DNA of 64,000 bases, taken from positions 310,001 through 374,000 of the forward strand of contig NZ_CP011526.1 of the NCBI RefSeq assembly GCF_001027105.1. Direction: 5' to 3'. A program made the translations under genes and the position numbers. Source of the stretch: Staphylococcus aureus (lineage in GTDB: Bacteria; Bacillota; Bacilli; Staphylococcales; Staphylococcaceae). Positions 27,670 through 36,447 of the stretch are shown here, one piece after another. Numbering within the stretch: position 1 is the stretch's first letter; every line of letters begins with the position of its first letter. The notes below the pieces were generated by a model. It was not told the origin of the DNA. It saw only the letters and a program-made list of their open reading frames with translations, and did not search any database.

Positions 27670-28731
27670 ATGGCCAAATTAGAAATGAATAAAAATACGC
27701 CTCTTGAGTTTGGTTTGTATTCCTTAGGTGATCATTTATTGAATCCATTGAAAGGTGAAAAAGTTAGTTATGAGCAACGTATTAATGAAATTATTGAAGC
27801 AAGTAAATTAGCAGATGAAGCAGGTATTGATGTTTTTGCAGTTGGTGAAAGTCATCAGGAGCATTTTACAACACAGGCACATACGGTTGTGTTAGGTGCA
27901 ATTGCCCAAGCGACAAAGCATATTAAAGTTTCAAGTTCTTCAACGATTATTAGTGCAACAGATCCTGTAAGAGTATTTGAAGACTTCGCGACATTAGATT
28001 TGATTTCTCATGGTAGAGCCGAAATTGTAGCTGGCAGAGCATCAAGAACAGGTATTTTTGACTTGTTTGGCTATGATTTAAAAGACTATGATGAATTGTT
28101 TGAAGAAAAATTAGGTTTACTTTTAGAGTTAAATAAAACTGAGCGTATTACTTGGTCTGGAAAATATCGTCCAGAACTTAGAAATATGAAAATATTCCCA
28201 AGACCAATCGATAATATATTGCCAATATGGCGTGCTGTTGGTGGTCCACCTGCAAGTGCTATTAAAGCGGGAAAACAAGGTGTGCCAATGATGATTACAA
28301 CCCTTGGTGGCCCAGCAATGAACTTTAAAGGTTCTATAGATGCTTATCGTCAAGCGGCAACTGAAGCAGGTTTCGATGCTTCGCCTAAGTCTTTACCAGT
28401 AAGTACAGCGAGTCTGTTTTATACAGCTGAAACAACTCAGGATGCTATGAGAGAATTTTATCCACATTTGAATACAGGGATGTCATTTATTCGTGGTGTT
28501 GGTTATCCGAAACAGCAATTTGCTAATTCGTCAGATTATCGAGAAGCGCTAATGGTTGGAAGCCCGCAACAAATTATTGAAAAGATATTGTATCAACACG
28601 AGTTGTATGGTCATCAACGTTTTATGGCACAGCTTGATTTTGGCGGTGTGCCATTTGAAAATGTTATGAAGAATATTGAGTTAATTGGCAACGACATTAT
28701 ACCGGCGATTAAAAAGCATTTATCAAAATAG
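27670..28731 (+). CDS. LLM-class flavin-dependent oxidoreductase
   Basis: Luciferase-like flavoprotein of about 353 residues. Motifs are LEFGLYSLGDHLLNP, AGIDVFAVGESHQEHF, VSSSSTIISATDPVRVFEDFATLD and the flavin-side segment GRAEIVAGRASRTGIFDLFGYD. It should use reduced FMN. It follows the dioxygenase by 13 bases and precedes the FMN reductase by 13 bases, so a two-component monooxygenase (LLM enzyme plus reductase) is likely. AAAGGAG is 8 bases before the Met at 27670, which I chose over the upstream extension. Confidence 0.85.
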   Translation: MAKLEMNKNTPLEFGLYSLGDHLLNPLKGEKVSYEQRINEIIEASKLADEAGIDVFAVGESHQEHFTTQAHTVVLGAIAQATKHIKVSSSSTIISATDPVRVFEDFATLDLISHGRAEIVAGRASRTGIFDLFGYDLKDYDELFEEKLGLLLELNKTERITWSGKYRPELRNMKIFPRPIDNILPIWRAVGGPPASAIKAGKQGVPMMITTLGGPAMNFKGSIDAYRQAATEAGFDASPKSLPVSTASLFYTAETTQDAMREFYPHLNTGMSFIRGVGYPKQQFANSSDYREALMVGSPQQIIEKILYQHELYGHQRFMAQLDFGGVPFENVMKNIELIGNDIIPAIKKHLSK

Positions 28732-28744
28732 GAGGGGCGTCATC

Positions 28745-29311
28745 ATGAATATTGTATTATTGTCAGGTTCCACAGTAGGTTCTAAAACGAGAATTGCTAT
28801 GGATGATTTAAAAAATGAACTAGAAGTCATCAATGAGGGACATCAAATAGAGTTGATGGATTTACGAGAACTTGAATTAGAATTTAGCGTTGGAAAGAAT
28901 TATCTAGATACTACAGGAGATGTATATAAATTAACGACGTCGTTAATGCAGGCTGATGTGATTTTTATTGGTTTTCCAATTTTTCAAGCTTCCATCCCTG
29001 GTGCTTTGAAAAATGTGTTTGATCTACTTCCAGTCAATGCGTTTCGTGACAAGGTAATAGGACTTGTAGCGACAGCAGGTTCTAGTAAACATTATTTAAT
29101 TCCTGAAATGCATTTAAAACCAATATTGAGTTACATGAAAGCACATACGATGCAAACGTATGTATTTATTGAAGAGAAAGATTTTTCAAATCAACAAATT
29201 GTCAATGATGATGTTGTATTTCGGTTAAAAGCGTTGGCACAATCCACAATGCGAACTGCCAAAGTACAACAACAAGTGTTTGAAGAAGAAAACAACCAAT
29301 ACGACTTTTAA
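28745..29311 (+). CDS. NADPH-dependent FMN reductase (flavodoxin-like)
   Basis: Reductase of about 188 residues with the SsuE/NADPH-FMN reductase fold. The FMN phosphate loop is LLSGSTVGSKTRIAM at the N-terminus, and the middle carries FIGFPIFQASIPGALKNVFDLLP, the classical second FMN-contact motif. It probably supplies FMNH2 to the LLM enzyme encoded just upstream. The Met at 28745 has TAGGAGGGG upstream. It is the last gene of the three-gene operon. Confidence 0.88.
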   Translation: MNIVLLSGSTVGSKTRIAMDDLKNELEVINEGHQIELMDLRELELEFSVGKNYLDTTGDVYKLTTSLMQADVIFIGFPIFQASIPGALKNVFDLLPVNAFRDKVIGLVATAGSSKHYLIPEMHLKPILSYMKAHTMQTYVFIEEKDFSNQQIVNDDVVFRLKALAQSTMRTAKVQQQVFEEENNQYDF

Positions 29312-29322
29312 AGTATAAAAAT

Positions 29323-29368
29323 AAGACGCTCGGCACACTAAATTTGTAAGTGTTTGAGCGTCTTTTCA
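29323..29368. terminator. Bidirectional terminator
   Basis: AAGACGCTC pairs with GAGCGTCTT and an inner CACT/AGTG extension is possible. It separates the FMN reductase gene from the converging YeiH-type gene. Confidence 0.8.
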
Positions 29369-29370
29369 TA

Positions 29371-30366
29371 TTAACTATATAGCCAATGAACGACGATAAA
29401 GGCAAGTGATGACAAGCATATTGAGGTAATAATGATTGTCATAAGCGGTTTAAGTGCGCGATTTTTAAGATCTTTAAATGCAACATTTAACCCTAAAGCA
29501 ACCATGGCCATTAATAAGCAAATTGTTGATACAGTATTTAAAATATTTAGCAATGCTGACGGAATAGTTACATATGTATTCACTAAGGCCATAATGACAA
29601 ATCCAATTAAAAAGTATGGAATGCTTATTCGACCCTTGCTAGATGATTCTGATGAACGGAAACGCATAATTAAAATAAGTACGATGGTTAATGGAATCAG
29701 TAAGAATACTCTACCAAGTTTACCAAGAAGTGCAATTTTAAGTGCATCACTACCACCAAAGCCACCAGCTAAGACAACGTGTGCAATTTCATGAAGACTA
29801 ACACCAGACCAAGCGCCATAAACATTTGTCGTCATTGAAAAGATAGCGTAGATAGCTGTATATATAAGTGAAAATATCGTACCAATCAATGCGATGATAC
29901 CGATACTAATAGCTGTATCCTTTTCACGTGATTTGAATATTGGAGCGACTGCGGCAATAGCAGCAGCACCACAAACGCCTGTGCCGACACCTAGTAATAA
30001 TGCGATGTTTTTGTCACCATGCAACAGTTTGTTGACAAAGAGCATCATTACAATACTGAAAATAACGACACCTACATCGATGGCTAATAGTTTACTACCT
30101 TGACCGATAATATCGAATATATTGAGTTTAAGTCCATATAGGATGATTGCAAATCTTAATAAATATTTAGATGAAAACGTAATACCTGAGCTATATTGTT
30201 CAGGATATCCTCTAAAGTGACGATATAGAATAGCGATTAATATCGCGATAGTTAATGCGCCAACCTTATCTAGGATTGGCAATTTAGCTGCTAAAAAGCT
30301 AAATAATGCGACTATAAATGTTAGTGATAGCCCAATCATAAAATGCTTATTTTTCAATGATGCCAT
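29371..30366 (-). CDS. YeiH/UPF0324 family membrane protein
   Basis: Polytopic protein of about 331 residues, 10 or so helices, of the YeiH/UPF0324 family (putative sulfate or organic-anion exporters, function unproven). Conserved segments are RFAIILYGLKLN, LLLGVGTGVCGAAAIAAVAP and SLHEIAHVVLAGG. The Met at 30366 has AAAGGAGG 8 bases upstream; the frame is open for another 40 codons without such a site, and the extension runs towards the repeat cluster. It is monocistronic. Confidence 0.85.
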   Translation of the reverse strand: MASLKNKHFMIGLSLTFIVALFSFLAAKLPILDKVGALTIAILIAILYRHFRGYPEQYSSGITFSSKYLLRFAIILYGLKLNIFDIIGQGSKLLAIDVGVVIFSIVMMLFVNKLLHGDKNIALLLGVGTGVCGAAAIAAVAPIFKSREKDTAISIGIIALIGTIFSLIYTAIYAIFSMTTNVYGAWSGVSLHEIAHVVLAGGFGGSDALKIALLGKLGRVFLLIPLTIVLILIMRFRSSESSSKGRISIPYFLIGFVIMALVNTYVTIPSALLNILNTVSTICLLMAMVALGLNVAFKDLKNRALKPLMTIIITSICLSSLAFIVVHWLYS

Positions 30367-30518
30367 GAGCAGTGCCTCCTTTAATAGCATTTTAGCACTG
30401 TTTTGTCGTATTTTTAAATATAAATTTGGAATGAATAATAAAGTAGTGATTAAATTAAGTTGTGTGATAGGAAACTTGGACATCAATCAAAGTAATAGGC
30501 ACTACAACGCTTATTGGC

Positions 30519-30688
30519 GGGGCCCCAACAAAGAAGCTGACGAAAAGTCAGCTTACAATAATGTGCAAGTTGGGGATGGGCCCCAACATAGAGAAATTGG
30601 GTCCGTAATTTCTACAGACAATGCAAGTTGGCGGGGCCCCAACATAGAGAATTTCGAAAAGAAATTCTACAAGCAATGCAAGTTGGGG
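30519..30688. repeat. STAR-like GGGGCCCC repeat cluster (three units)
   Basis: Three units of about 56-58 bases begin with GGGGCCCCAAC or TGGGCCCCAAC (30519, 30577, 30633) and each ends in GCAAGTTGG. Inside each unit is a different small stem: AAGCTGAC/GTCAGCTT, GAGAAATT/AATTTCT and GAATTTC/GAAATTC. The GC-rich core matches the Staphylococcus aureus repeat (STAR) element described between genes. The sequence is far richer in G and C than its surroundings. A 135-codon open frame over it is a by-product. Confidence 0.85.
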
Positions 30689-30784
30689 AAGGACAACAAA
30701 TTTAAGATACAATGCGTAACATTAATATGTTATTATAATGATAATTTACAGAATTATATGAAAAATGAATGAGGATGTGATGGT

Positions 30785-31330
30785 ATGTTTGGAATGAAAG
30801 TGAATGAACAAATAACATTAAAAATTTTAGAAGCTCATGACACAGAAGCGCTTTTCAATTTAGTCAATCGTTCAAGAAATTCACTTAGGGAATGGTTACC
30901 TTGGGTAGATGCAACTGAGCAACCATCAGATACGCGTGCATTTATTAAAAGAGGACTTTTGCAATTTGCTGATGGTAATGGATTTCAGTGTGGCATTTGG
31001 TATGAAGGAACGCTAGTTGGTGTCATCGGTTTACATGAAATTAATCACATGCACAGAAAAACTTCATTAGGGTACTATTTAGATAAAGAATTTGAGGGTC
31101 ATGGGATTATGACACAAGCAGTTGAGGCATTGATAAAGTATTGTTTCGAAGAGCTTGACTTAAACCGAATTGAGATTAGTGCCGCAGTTAATAATGAAAA
31201 AAGCCGGGCTATTCCTGAAAGGCTGGGATTTACTAGAGAAGGTATGTTACGTGACAATGAATTACTAAATGGTATTTATTCATCGAGTTACATCTATAGT
31301 TTATTAAAATCAGAATACGACCAAAAATGA
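30785..31330 (+). CDS. GNAT acetyltransferase, RimJ/RimL-like
   Basis: N-acetyltransferase of 181 residues. The acetyl-CoA-binding region is GYYLDKEFEGHGIMTQAVEALIKYCFEEL, followed by LNRIEISAAVNNEKSRAIPERLGFTREG, the usual RimL-type signature. Likely targets are the N-terminus of a ribosomal protein or another protein or small amine. It stands alone between the repeat cluster and the fep locus. GAGGATGTGATGG precedes the start. Confidence 0.85.
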   Translation: MFGMKVNEQITLKILEAHDTEALFNLVNRSRNSLREWLPWVDATEQPSDTRAFIKRGLLQFADGNGFQCGIWYEGTLVGVIGLHEINHMHRKTSLGYYLDKEFEGHGIMTQAVEALIKYCFEELDLNRIEISAAVNNEKSRAIPERLGFTREGMLRDNELLNGIYSSSYIYSLLKSEYDQK

Positions 31331-31344
31331 CAAATTAGACTTAC

Positions 31345-31384
31345 AAAAGAGTGATGACATTTAAAATGGCAGCGCTCTTTTATT
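31345..31384 (+). terminator. Terminator after the GNAT gene
   Basis: AAAAGAGTG pairs imperfectly with GCGCTCTTTT, followed by T-rich sequence. Moderate quality. Confidence 0.5.
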
Positions 31385-31407
31385 TAATTTTTGAAAATAA
31401 AAGGTTG

Positions 31408-31456
31408 TTGACAGTATTATTTTATAACAATATAATGATTTTGATAATTATTATCA
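31408..31456 (+). promoter_or_regulatory. fepABC promoter with perfect Fur box
   Basis: TTGACA (31408-31413) and TATAAT (31431-31436) are 17 bases apart. TGATAATTATTATCA (31442-31456) matches the 7-1-7 Fur box at every position and covers the expected start point. The leader before fepA is about 150 bases and carries no gene. Confidence 0.88.
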
Positions 31457-31597
31457 ACTAGATGATGTTTATGGGAGGATGCTTTAAAACAGCCGTTTTA
31501 AGTGTAATGTATTATTTTAGCGTGTAGGGAATGCGAAAATAATATTTATAAGAACACATCTATGGGGATAATAGAATTTCTATAATGAGGTGTCAAA

Positions 31598-32452
31598 ATG
31601 AAAAAGTTAACAACGCTATTATTAGCATCAACGTTATTAATTGCTGCATGTGGGAACGACGATAGTAAGAAGGATGATTCAAAGACATCGAAAAAAGATG
31701 ATGGTGTTAAAGCAGAATTAAAACAAGCAACAAAAGCATATGATAAATATACTGATGAACAGTTAAATGAATTTTTAAAAGGTACAGAAAAATTTGTTAA
31801 AGCGATTGAAAATAATGATATGGCCCAAGCAAAAGCGTTATATCCAAAAGTTCGTATGTATTATGAACGCTCTGAACCAGTTGCAGAAGCATTTGGAGAT
31901 TTAGATCCTAAAATTGATGCACGTCTTGCAGATATGAAAGAAGAGAAAAAGGAAAAAGAATGGTCAGGATATCATAAGATTGAAAAAGCATTATACGAAG
32001 ATAAGAAAATTGATGATGTGACTAAAAAAGATGCACAACAATTATTGAAAGATGCAAAAGAATTGCATGCCAAAGCTGATACATTAGATATCACACCAAA
32101 ATTAATGTTACAAGGTTCTGTTGACCTATTAAATGAAGTTGCAACTTCTAAAATCACAGGTGAAGAAGAAATTTATTCACATACAGATTTATATGATTTT
32201 AAAGCGAACGTTGAAGGCGCACAAAAAATTTATGACTTATTTAAACCTATTTTAGAGAAAAAAGATAAAAAATTAAGTGATGATATCCAAATGAACTTCG
32301 ATAAAGTGAATCAATTATTGGATAAATATAAAGATAACAACGGCGGTTATGAGTCATTTGAAAAAGTATCGAAGAAAGACCGTAAAGCATTTGCGGATGC
32401 TGTTAATGCATTAGGAGAGCCACTAAGTAAAATGGCTGTGATTACTGAATGA
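31598..32452 (+). CDS. fepA: FepA, EfeO/EfeM-like iron-uptake lipoprotein
   Basis: Lipoprotein of 284 residues: signal peptide, then the lipobox LIAAC with Cys19, then a charged linker. The mature part is the M75/EfeM domain with the HxxE motif in GYHKIEKALYED, which binds metal in this family. It sits on the outer face of the membrane and should deliver iron or haem to the FepB/FepC system. It overlaps fepB by 4 bases (ATGA). In S. aureus this locus was named fepABC and linked to Tat export. A perfect Fur box precedes it. Confidence 0.93.
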   Translation: MKKLTTLLLASTLLIAACGNDDSKKDDSKTSKKDDGVKAELKQATKAYDKYTDEQLNEFLKGTEKFVKAIENNDMAQAKALYPKVRMYYERSEPVAEAFGDLDPKIDARLADMKEEKKEKEWSGYHKIEKALYEDKKIDDVTKKDAQQLLKDAKELHAKADTLDITPKLMLQGSVDLLNEVATSKITGEEEIYSHTDLYDFKANVEGAQKIYDLFKPILEKKDKKLSDDIQMNFDKVNQLLDKYKDNNGGYESFEKVSKKDRKAFADAVNALGEPLSKMAVITE

Positions 32453-33678
32453 CAAATTATGAACAAGTTAACGATAGTACGCAATTTTCAAGACGTACAT
32501 TTTTGAAAATGTTAGGTATTGGCGGTGCCGGTGTTGCAATTGGCGCAAGTGGTGTTGGTAGCATGTGGTCTTTCAAATCAATGTTCAATACACCAGAAGA
32601 TCCGGAAAAAGATGCGTATGAATTTTATGGTAAAGTGCAACCAGGCATTACCACACCCACGCAAAAAACATGCAATTTCGTTGCGTTAGATTTGAAGTCA
32701 AAAGATAGAGATGCAATTAAGGCAATGTTTAAAAAGTGGACGGTTATGGCTGATCGTATGATGGATGGTGATACAGTTGGCAAGCCGAGTAACAATCCTT
32801 TAATGCCACCAGTAGATACCGGTGAATCGATAGGATTAGGTGCAAGCAAGTTAACGATTACCTTTGGGATTAGTAAGTCTTTGATGAAGAAAATTGGGTT
32901 ATCTAGTAAAATTCCCGATGCCTTTAAAGATTTACCGCATTTTCCGAATGATCAGTTAATAGACGATTACAGCGATGGTGATATTATGATTCAAGCATGC
33001 TCAAATGATTCGCAAGTATCCTTTCATGCGGTTCATAATTTAGTTCGTCCATTTCGAGATATTGTTAAGGTACGTTGGGCGCAATCTGGTTTTATCTCTG
33101 CTAAAGGTAAGGAAACACCTAGAAATTTAATGGCATTTAAAGATGGAACAATTAATCCTAGGAAGAATAATCAACTTAAAGATTATGTGTTTATTGATGA
33201 CGGATGGGCGAAACATGGAACTTATTGCGTTGTCAGACGTATTCAAATACACATTGAAACGTGGGATCGTACTGCGCTGGAAGAACAAGAGGCTACATTT
33301 GGTCGGAAACGACATAGTGGTGCACCGTTAACAGGTGGGAAAGAGTTTGATGAAATTGACTTAAAAGCGAAAGATAGTCATGGCGAGTATATTATTGATA
33401 AAGATGCCCATACGAGGCTAGCGAAAGAAGCAAATACGTCAATTTTACGTAGAGCCTTTAATTATGTGGATGGTACGGATGACCGCACAGGTAACTTCGA
33501 AACAGGCTTACTTTTTATTGCTTTTCAAAAAGCGACAAAACAATTTATCGATATACAAAATAATTTAGGTAGTAATGATAAATTAAATGAATATATTACA
33601 CATAGAGGTTCTGCTTCATTTTTAGTATTACCAGGTGTTAGTAAGGGAGGATACCTTGGTGAAACATTATTTGACTAA
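32449..33678 (+). CDS. fepB: FepB, Tat-exported DyP-type haem peroxidase (EfeB-like)
   Basis: Dye-decolorising-type peroxidase of 409 residues with an N-terminal twin-arginine signal (SRRTFLK, residues 14-20, then a Gly/Ala-rich hydrophobic stretch). It is known as the Tat substrate of S. aureus. DyP features include FKDGTINP, where the GXXDG motif reads AFKDG (Gly to Ala at its first position), and the QATFGRKRHSGAPLTG segment. It is proposed to work with FepA and FepC in iron or haem-iron uptake. It overlaps fepA by 4 bases and fepC by 20. The tatAC genes converge just downstream. Confidence 0.93.
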   Translation: MTNYEQVNDSTQFSRRTFLKMLGIGGAGVAIGASGVGSMWSFKSMFNTPEDPEKDAYEFYGKVQPGITTPTQKTCNFVALDLKSKDRDAIKAMFKKWTVMADRMMDGDTVGKPSNNPLMPPVDTGESIGLGASKLTITFGISKSLMKKIGLSSKIPDAFKDLPHFPNDQLIDDYSDGDIMIQACSNDSQVSFHAVHNLVRPFRDIVKVRWAQSGFISAKGKETPRNLMAFKDGTINPRKNNQLKDYVFIDDGWAKHGTYCVVRRIQIHIETWDRTALEEQEATFGRKRHSGAPLTGGKEFDEIDLKAKDSHGEYIIDKDAHTRLAKEANTSILRRAFNYVDGTDDRTGNFETGLLFIAFQKATKQFIDIQNNLGSNDKLNEYITHRGSASFLVLPGVSKGGYLGETLFD

Positions 33679-35371
33679 ATTTGTAGCAATGCTAATAACT
33701 GCTGCTATGGTGTGTAGCTTTGGGTTACTGAAAAGTCAGGCAGCAGAACAACAAAGTATTAGTGATGTATATAGTGTGATAACGGATGCGAAATCTGCAC
33801 TTTCTAATAATTCGATATCGAATGACAATAAGCAGAAAGCAATTGAGCAAGTGGTAAGTGCAGTTAAGAAATTATCGCTTGAAGATAATAGTGAAAGTAA
33901 TGCTGTCAAATCAGATGTGAGAAAGCTTGAAGATGCAAAAGCGAATGATAATCAAAAAGATACACTTTCGCAATTAACGAAGTCATTAATTGCTTATGAA
34001 GAGAAATTGGCTAGTAAAGATGCGGGTTCTAAAATTAAACTATTGCAACAGCAAGTCGATGCTAAAGATGCTGCGATGACAAAAGCGATTAAAGATAAAA
34101 ATAAAGCGGAATTAGAATCTTTGAACAATAGTTTGAATCAGATTTGGACAAGTAATGAAACAGTGATTCGCAATTATGACGCAAATCAATATGGACAAAT
34201 TGAAGTCGCATTATTACAACTTAGAATTGCAATTCATAAGTCACCATTAGATACGGCAAAAGTGTCACATGCTTGGACAACTTTTAAATCAAATATTGAT
34301 CATGTCGATAAAAAAAGTAATACGTCTGCAAATGATCAATACCATGTATCACAATTAAATGATGCGTTAGAGAAGGCGATTAAAGCTATCGACGACAATC
34401 AATTGTCGGATGCTGATGCTGCGCTTACACATTTTATAGAAACTTGGCCGTATGTTGAAGGTCAAATTCAAACTAAAGACGGTGCTTTGTATACGAAAAT
34501 TGAAGATAAAATACCATATTATCAAAGTGTATTAGACGAACATAATAAAGCACATGTGAAAGATGGTTTAGTAGATTTAAATAACCAAATTAAAGAGGTT
34601 GTTGGCCATAGTTATAGCTTCGTCGATGTGATGATTATCTTTTTACGTGAAGGGCTAGAAGTGTTGTTAATTGTAATGACATTGACTACCATGACGCGTA
34701 ATGTAAAAGATAAGAAAGGGACTGCAAGTGTGATTGGTGGTGCAATTGCCGGACTTGTACTGAGTATTATCTTAGCAATTACGTTTGTAGAAACTTTAGG
34801 GAATAGTGGCATTCTTCGTGAAAGTATGGAAGCGGGATTAGGTATCGTTGCGGTCATATTAATGTTTATCGTTGGTGTTTGGATGCACAAACGTTCAAAT
34901 GCAAAACGTTGGAATGACATGATTAAAAATATGTATGCTAATGCGATTAGTAATGGTAATTTGGTATTGTTAGCGACGATTGGTTTAATATCTGTGTTGC
35001 GTGAAGGTGTCGAGGTTATCATTTTCTATATGGGGATGATAGGTGAGCTAGCGACCAAAGATTTTATTATTGGTATTGCTTTAGCTATCGTTATTTTAAT
35101 CATCTTTGCATTATTATTTAGATTTATAGTTAAATTAATACCTATTTTCTATATATTTAGAGTGTTGTCGATCTTTATTTTTATTATGGGATTCAAAATG
35201 CTTGGCGTAAGTATTCAAAAGTTACAATTATTAGGTGCGATGCCAAGACATGTTATTGAAGGATTCCCAACGATTAACTGGTTGGGCTTTTATCCAAGTT
35301 ATGAACCATTGATAGCACAAGGTGCTTATATTATGGTAGTTGCTATCTTAATCTTTAAATTTAAAAAATAA
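33659..35371 (+). CDS. fepC: FepC, FTR1-family high-affinity iron permease
   Basis: Iron permease of about 570 residues. A signal sequence (ending SQAAE) and a long extracellular helical domain (to about 325) precede seven membrane helices. Two REXXE iron-path motifs are present: FLREGLEVLL and VLREGVEVII. The length and fused ectodomain match Gram-positive EfeU-like proteins. The GTG at 33659 has GGGAGG 7 bases upstream and is preferred to a start 8 codons earlier. It overlaps fepB by 20 bases. Expression comes from the Fur-controlled fepA promoter. Confidence 0.93.
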   Translation: MKHYLTKFVAMLITAAMVCSFGLLKSQAAEQQSISDVYSVITDAKSALSNNSISNDNKQKAIEQVVSAVKKLSLEDNSESNAVKSDVRKLEDAKANDNQKDTLSQLTKSLIAYEEKLASKDAGSKIKLLQQQVDAKDAAMTKAIKDKNKAELESLNNSLNQIWTSNETVIRNYDANQYGQIEVALLQLRIAIHKSPLDTAKVSHAWTTFKSNIDHVDKKSNTSANDQYHVSQLNDALEKAIKAIDDNQLSDADAALTHFIETWPYVEGQIQTKDGALYTKIEDKIPYYQSVLDEHNKAHVKDGLVDLNNQIKEVVGHSYSFVDVMIIFLREGLEVLLIVMTLTTMTRNVKDKKGTASVIGGAIAGLVLSIILAITFVETLGNSGILRESMEAGLGIVAVILMFIVGVWMHKRSNAKRWNDMIKNMYANAISNGNLVLLATIGLISVLREGVEVIIFYMGMIGELATKDFIIGIALAIVILIIFALLFRFIVKLIPIFYIFRVLSIFIFIMGFKMLGVSIQKLQLLGAMPRHVIEGFPTINWLGFYPSYEPLIAQGAYIMVVAILIFKFKK

Positions 35372-35372
35372 A

Positions 35373-35399
35373 AAACAGGCCGAGTGCCTGTTTTTTTTG
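35373..35399 (+). terminator. fepABC terminator
   Basis: AAACAGGC pairs with GCCTGTTT around CGAGT and runs into eight T residues. A classical rho-independent terminator. Confidence 0.9.
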
Positions 35400-35463
35400 T
35401 TGCTATATTGGAAATATTCGGTATTGCAGTATAACGATAATCACAGCATTGATTCGTATAAGG

Positions 35464-36120
35464 TTAATGTGTTGGCGGTTTGCCTCGGCATGTGAACTTA
35501 ACGATGAACATACTGAACTCAAAGAGCAATATGAGTGGCAATGTGAGTAATATATTTAATGTTAAATCGGGTGGTGCAATGATACTTGCTAATACAAAGC
35601 AAGCGAAATAAATATATTTACGATAATGTTTCAATGATGTGGTATCTATAAGACCGAATTTTGCAAGACCCATAAATAATATTGGTAATTGAAATAGAAG
35701 ACCAAATGTGAATAACCAACGTATGAGTTCAATCAAATATGCTTTAAAGCCAATGACAGGCGAAATGTTTAAAGTTAATGATAATTTTAACGCGAATTGA
35801 ATGATCATTGGAAAGCCAACATAAAATGCAAAAGCGACGCCAGCACAGAATAATAACACGCTGAAAAAACTATATTTATAAATAAATTGACGTTCATTAT
35901 TATGTAATCCAGGTGCAATGAATGCCCACAATTGATAAAACATGACTGGTGAAATGAAACAAAACGCGATGAAAAATATAATCATCACGTATATTTGTAT
36001 CATTTCTGTGAATGAAAATGCATGTAAGGACACATGTGCACGGGTAATATACGTTATGAATGGTGTCATCCACCAAAATGATGAAACATATACGACGATG
36101 ACCGTAATGACGAACGACAA
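35464..36120 (-). CDS. tatC: TatC, twin-arginine translocase subunit (start codon unclear)
   Basis: Six-helix TatC of at least 218 residues, receptor for twin-arginine signals in the cytoplasmic membrane. The core is clear: QLWAFIAPGLHNNERQF (family signature), FPMIIQFAL and the final IVKFTC. The coordinates give the frame from the first standard start, a TTG without a ribosome binding site. In-frame codons above it (36121-36165) encode LVHFSELRHRLVKIL, the conserved TatC N-terminus that binds the signal peptide, so the real gene must begin further up. Yet no ATG, GTG or TTG occurs in frame before the TAG at 36238-36240; CTG at 36165 and ATA at 36222 are the only near-cognate choices. It follows tatA. 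Likely substrate: FepB. Confidence 0.9.
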   Translation of the reverse strand: MSFVITVIVVYVSSFWWMTPFITYITRAHVSLHAFSFTEMIQIYVMIIFFIAFCFISPVMFYQLWAFIAPGLHNNERQFIYKYSFFSVLLFCAGVAFAFYVGFPMIIQFALKLSLTLNISPVIGFKAYLIELIRWLFTFGLLFQLPILFMGLAKFGLIDTTSLKHYRKYIYFACFVLASIIAPPDLTLNILLTLPLILLFEFSMFIVKFTCRGKPPTH

Positions 36121-36181
36121 TAAAATTTTTACTAACCGATGGCGTAGTTCGCTAAAGTGAACCAGTAAGGTGTGGTCAGTG

Positions 36182-36397
36182 CTATTGCTCTCGCTGTTGT
36201 TTCGATTCCTTACTGGGTGTATCGTGAGACTCTTTATCTAAATCTTCTGTTGCAGATTTAAATTCTTTTAAAGTAGAACCGATGGCACGGCCAAATTGTG
36301 GTAATTTTTTCGGACCAAAAATAATTAAAGCGATAATGCTAATGACGACAAGACTTGTTGGGCCTGTGATGCCTAAAATAAAAGTGTTAGTTATCAT
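36182..36397 (-). CDS. tatA: TatA, twin-arginine translocase pore subunit
   Basis: Single-helix protein of about 71 residues: membrane segment, hinge and amphipathic helix ([29 protein letters not shown], the FGPKKLP motif being diagnostic), then a charged tail. It polymerises to make the export pore with TatC. I chose the Met at 36397 (GAGG 9 bases upstream); the frame opens five codons earlier at a GTG. The promoter has a near-perfect Fur box, so tatAC is likely induced with fepABC under iron limitation. Confidence 0.93.
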   Translation of the reverse strand: MITNTFILGITGPTSLVVISIIALIIFGPKKLPQFGRAIGSTLKEFKSATEDLDKESHDTPSKESKQQREQ

Positions 36398-36447
36398 GAT
36401 AATCAACCTCACTCATAAGTAGTATATAGTATTTACTTTATACCGAA

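Noticed and set aside
30365..30772. Plus-strand frame of 135 codons over the GGGGCCCC repeats
   Set aside because: It is antisense to the YeiH-type start and made by repeat units read in frame; it has no ribosome binding site.
34612..35022. Minus-strand frame of 136 codons inside fepC
   Set aside because: Antisense to the conserved REXXE part of fepC; a shadow frame.
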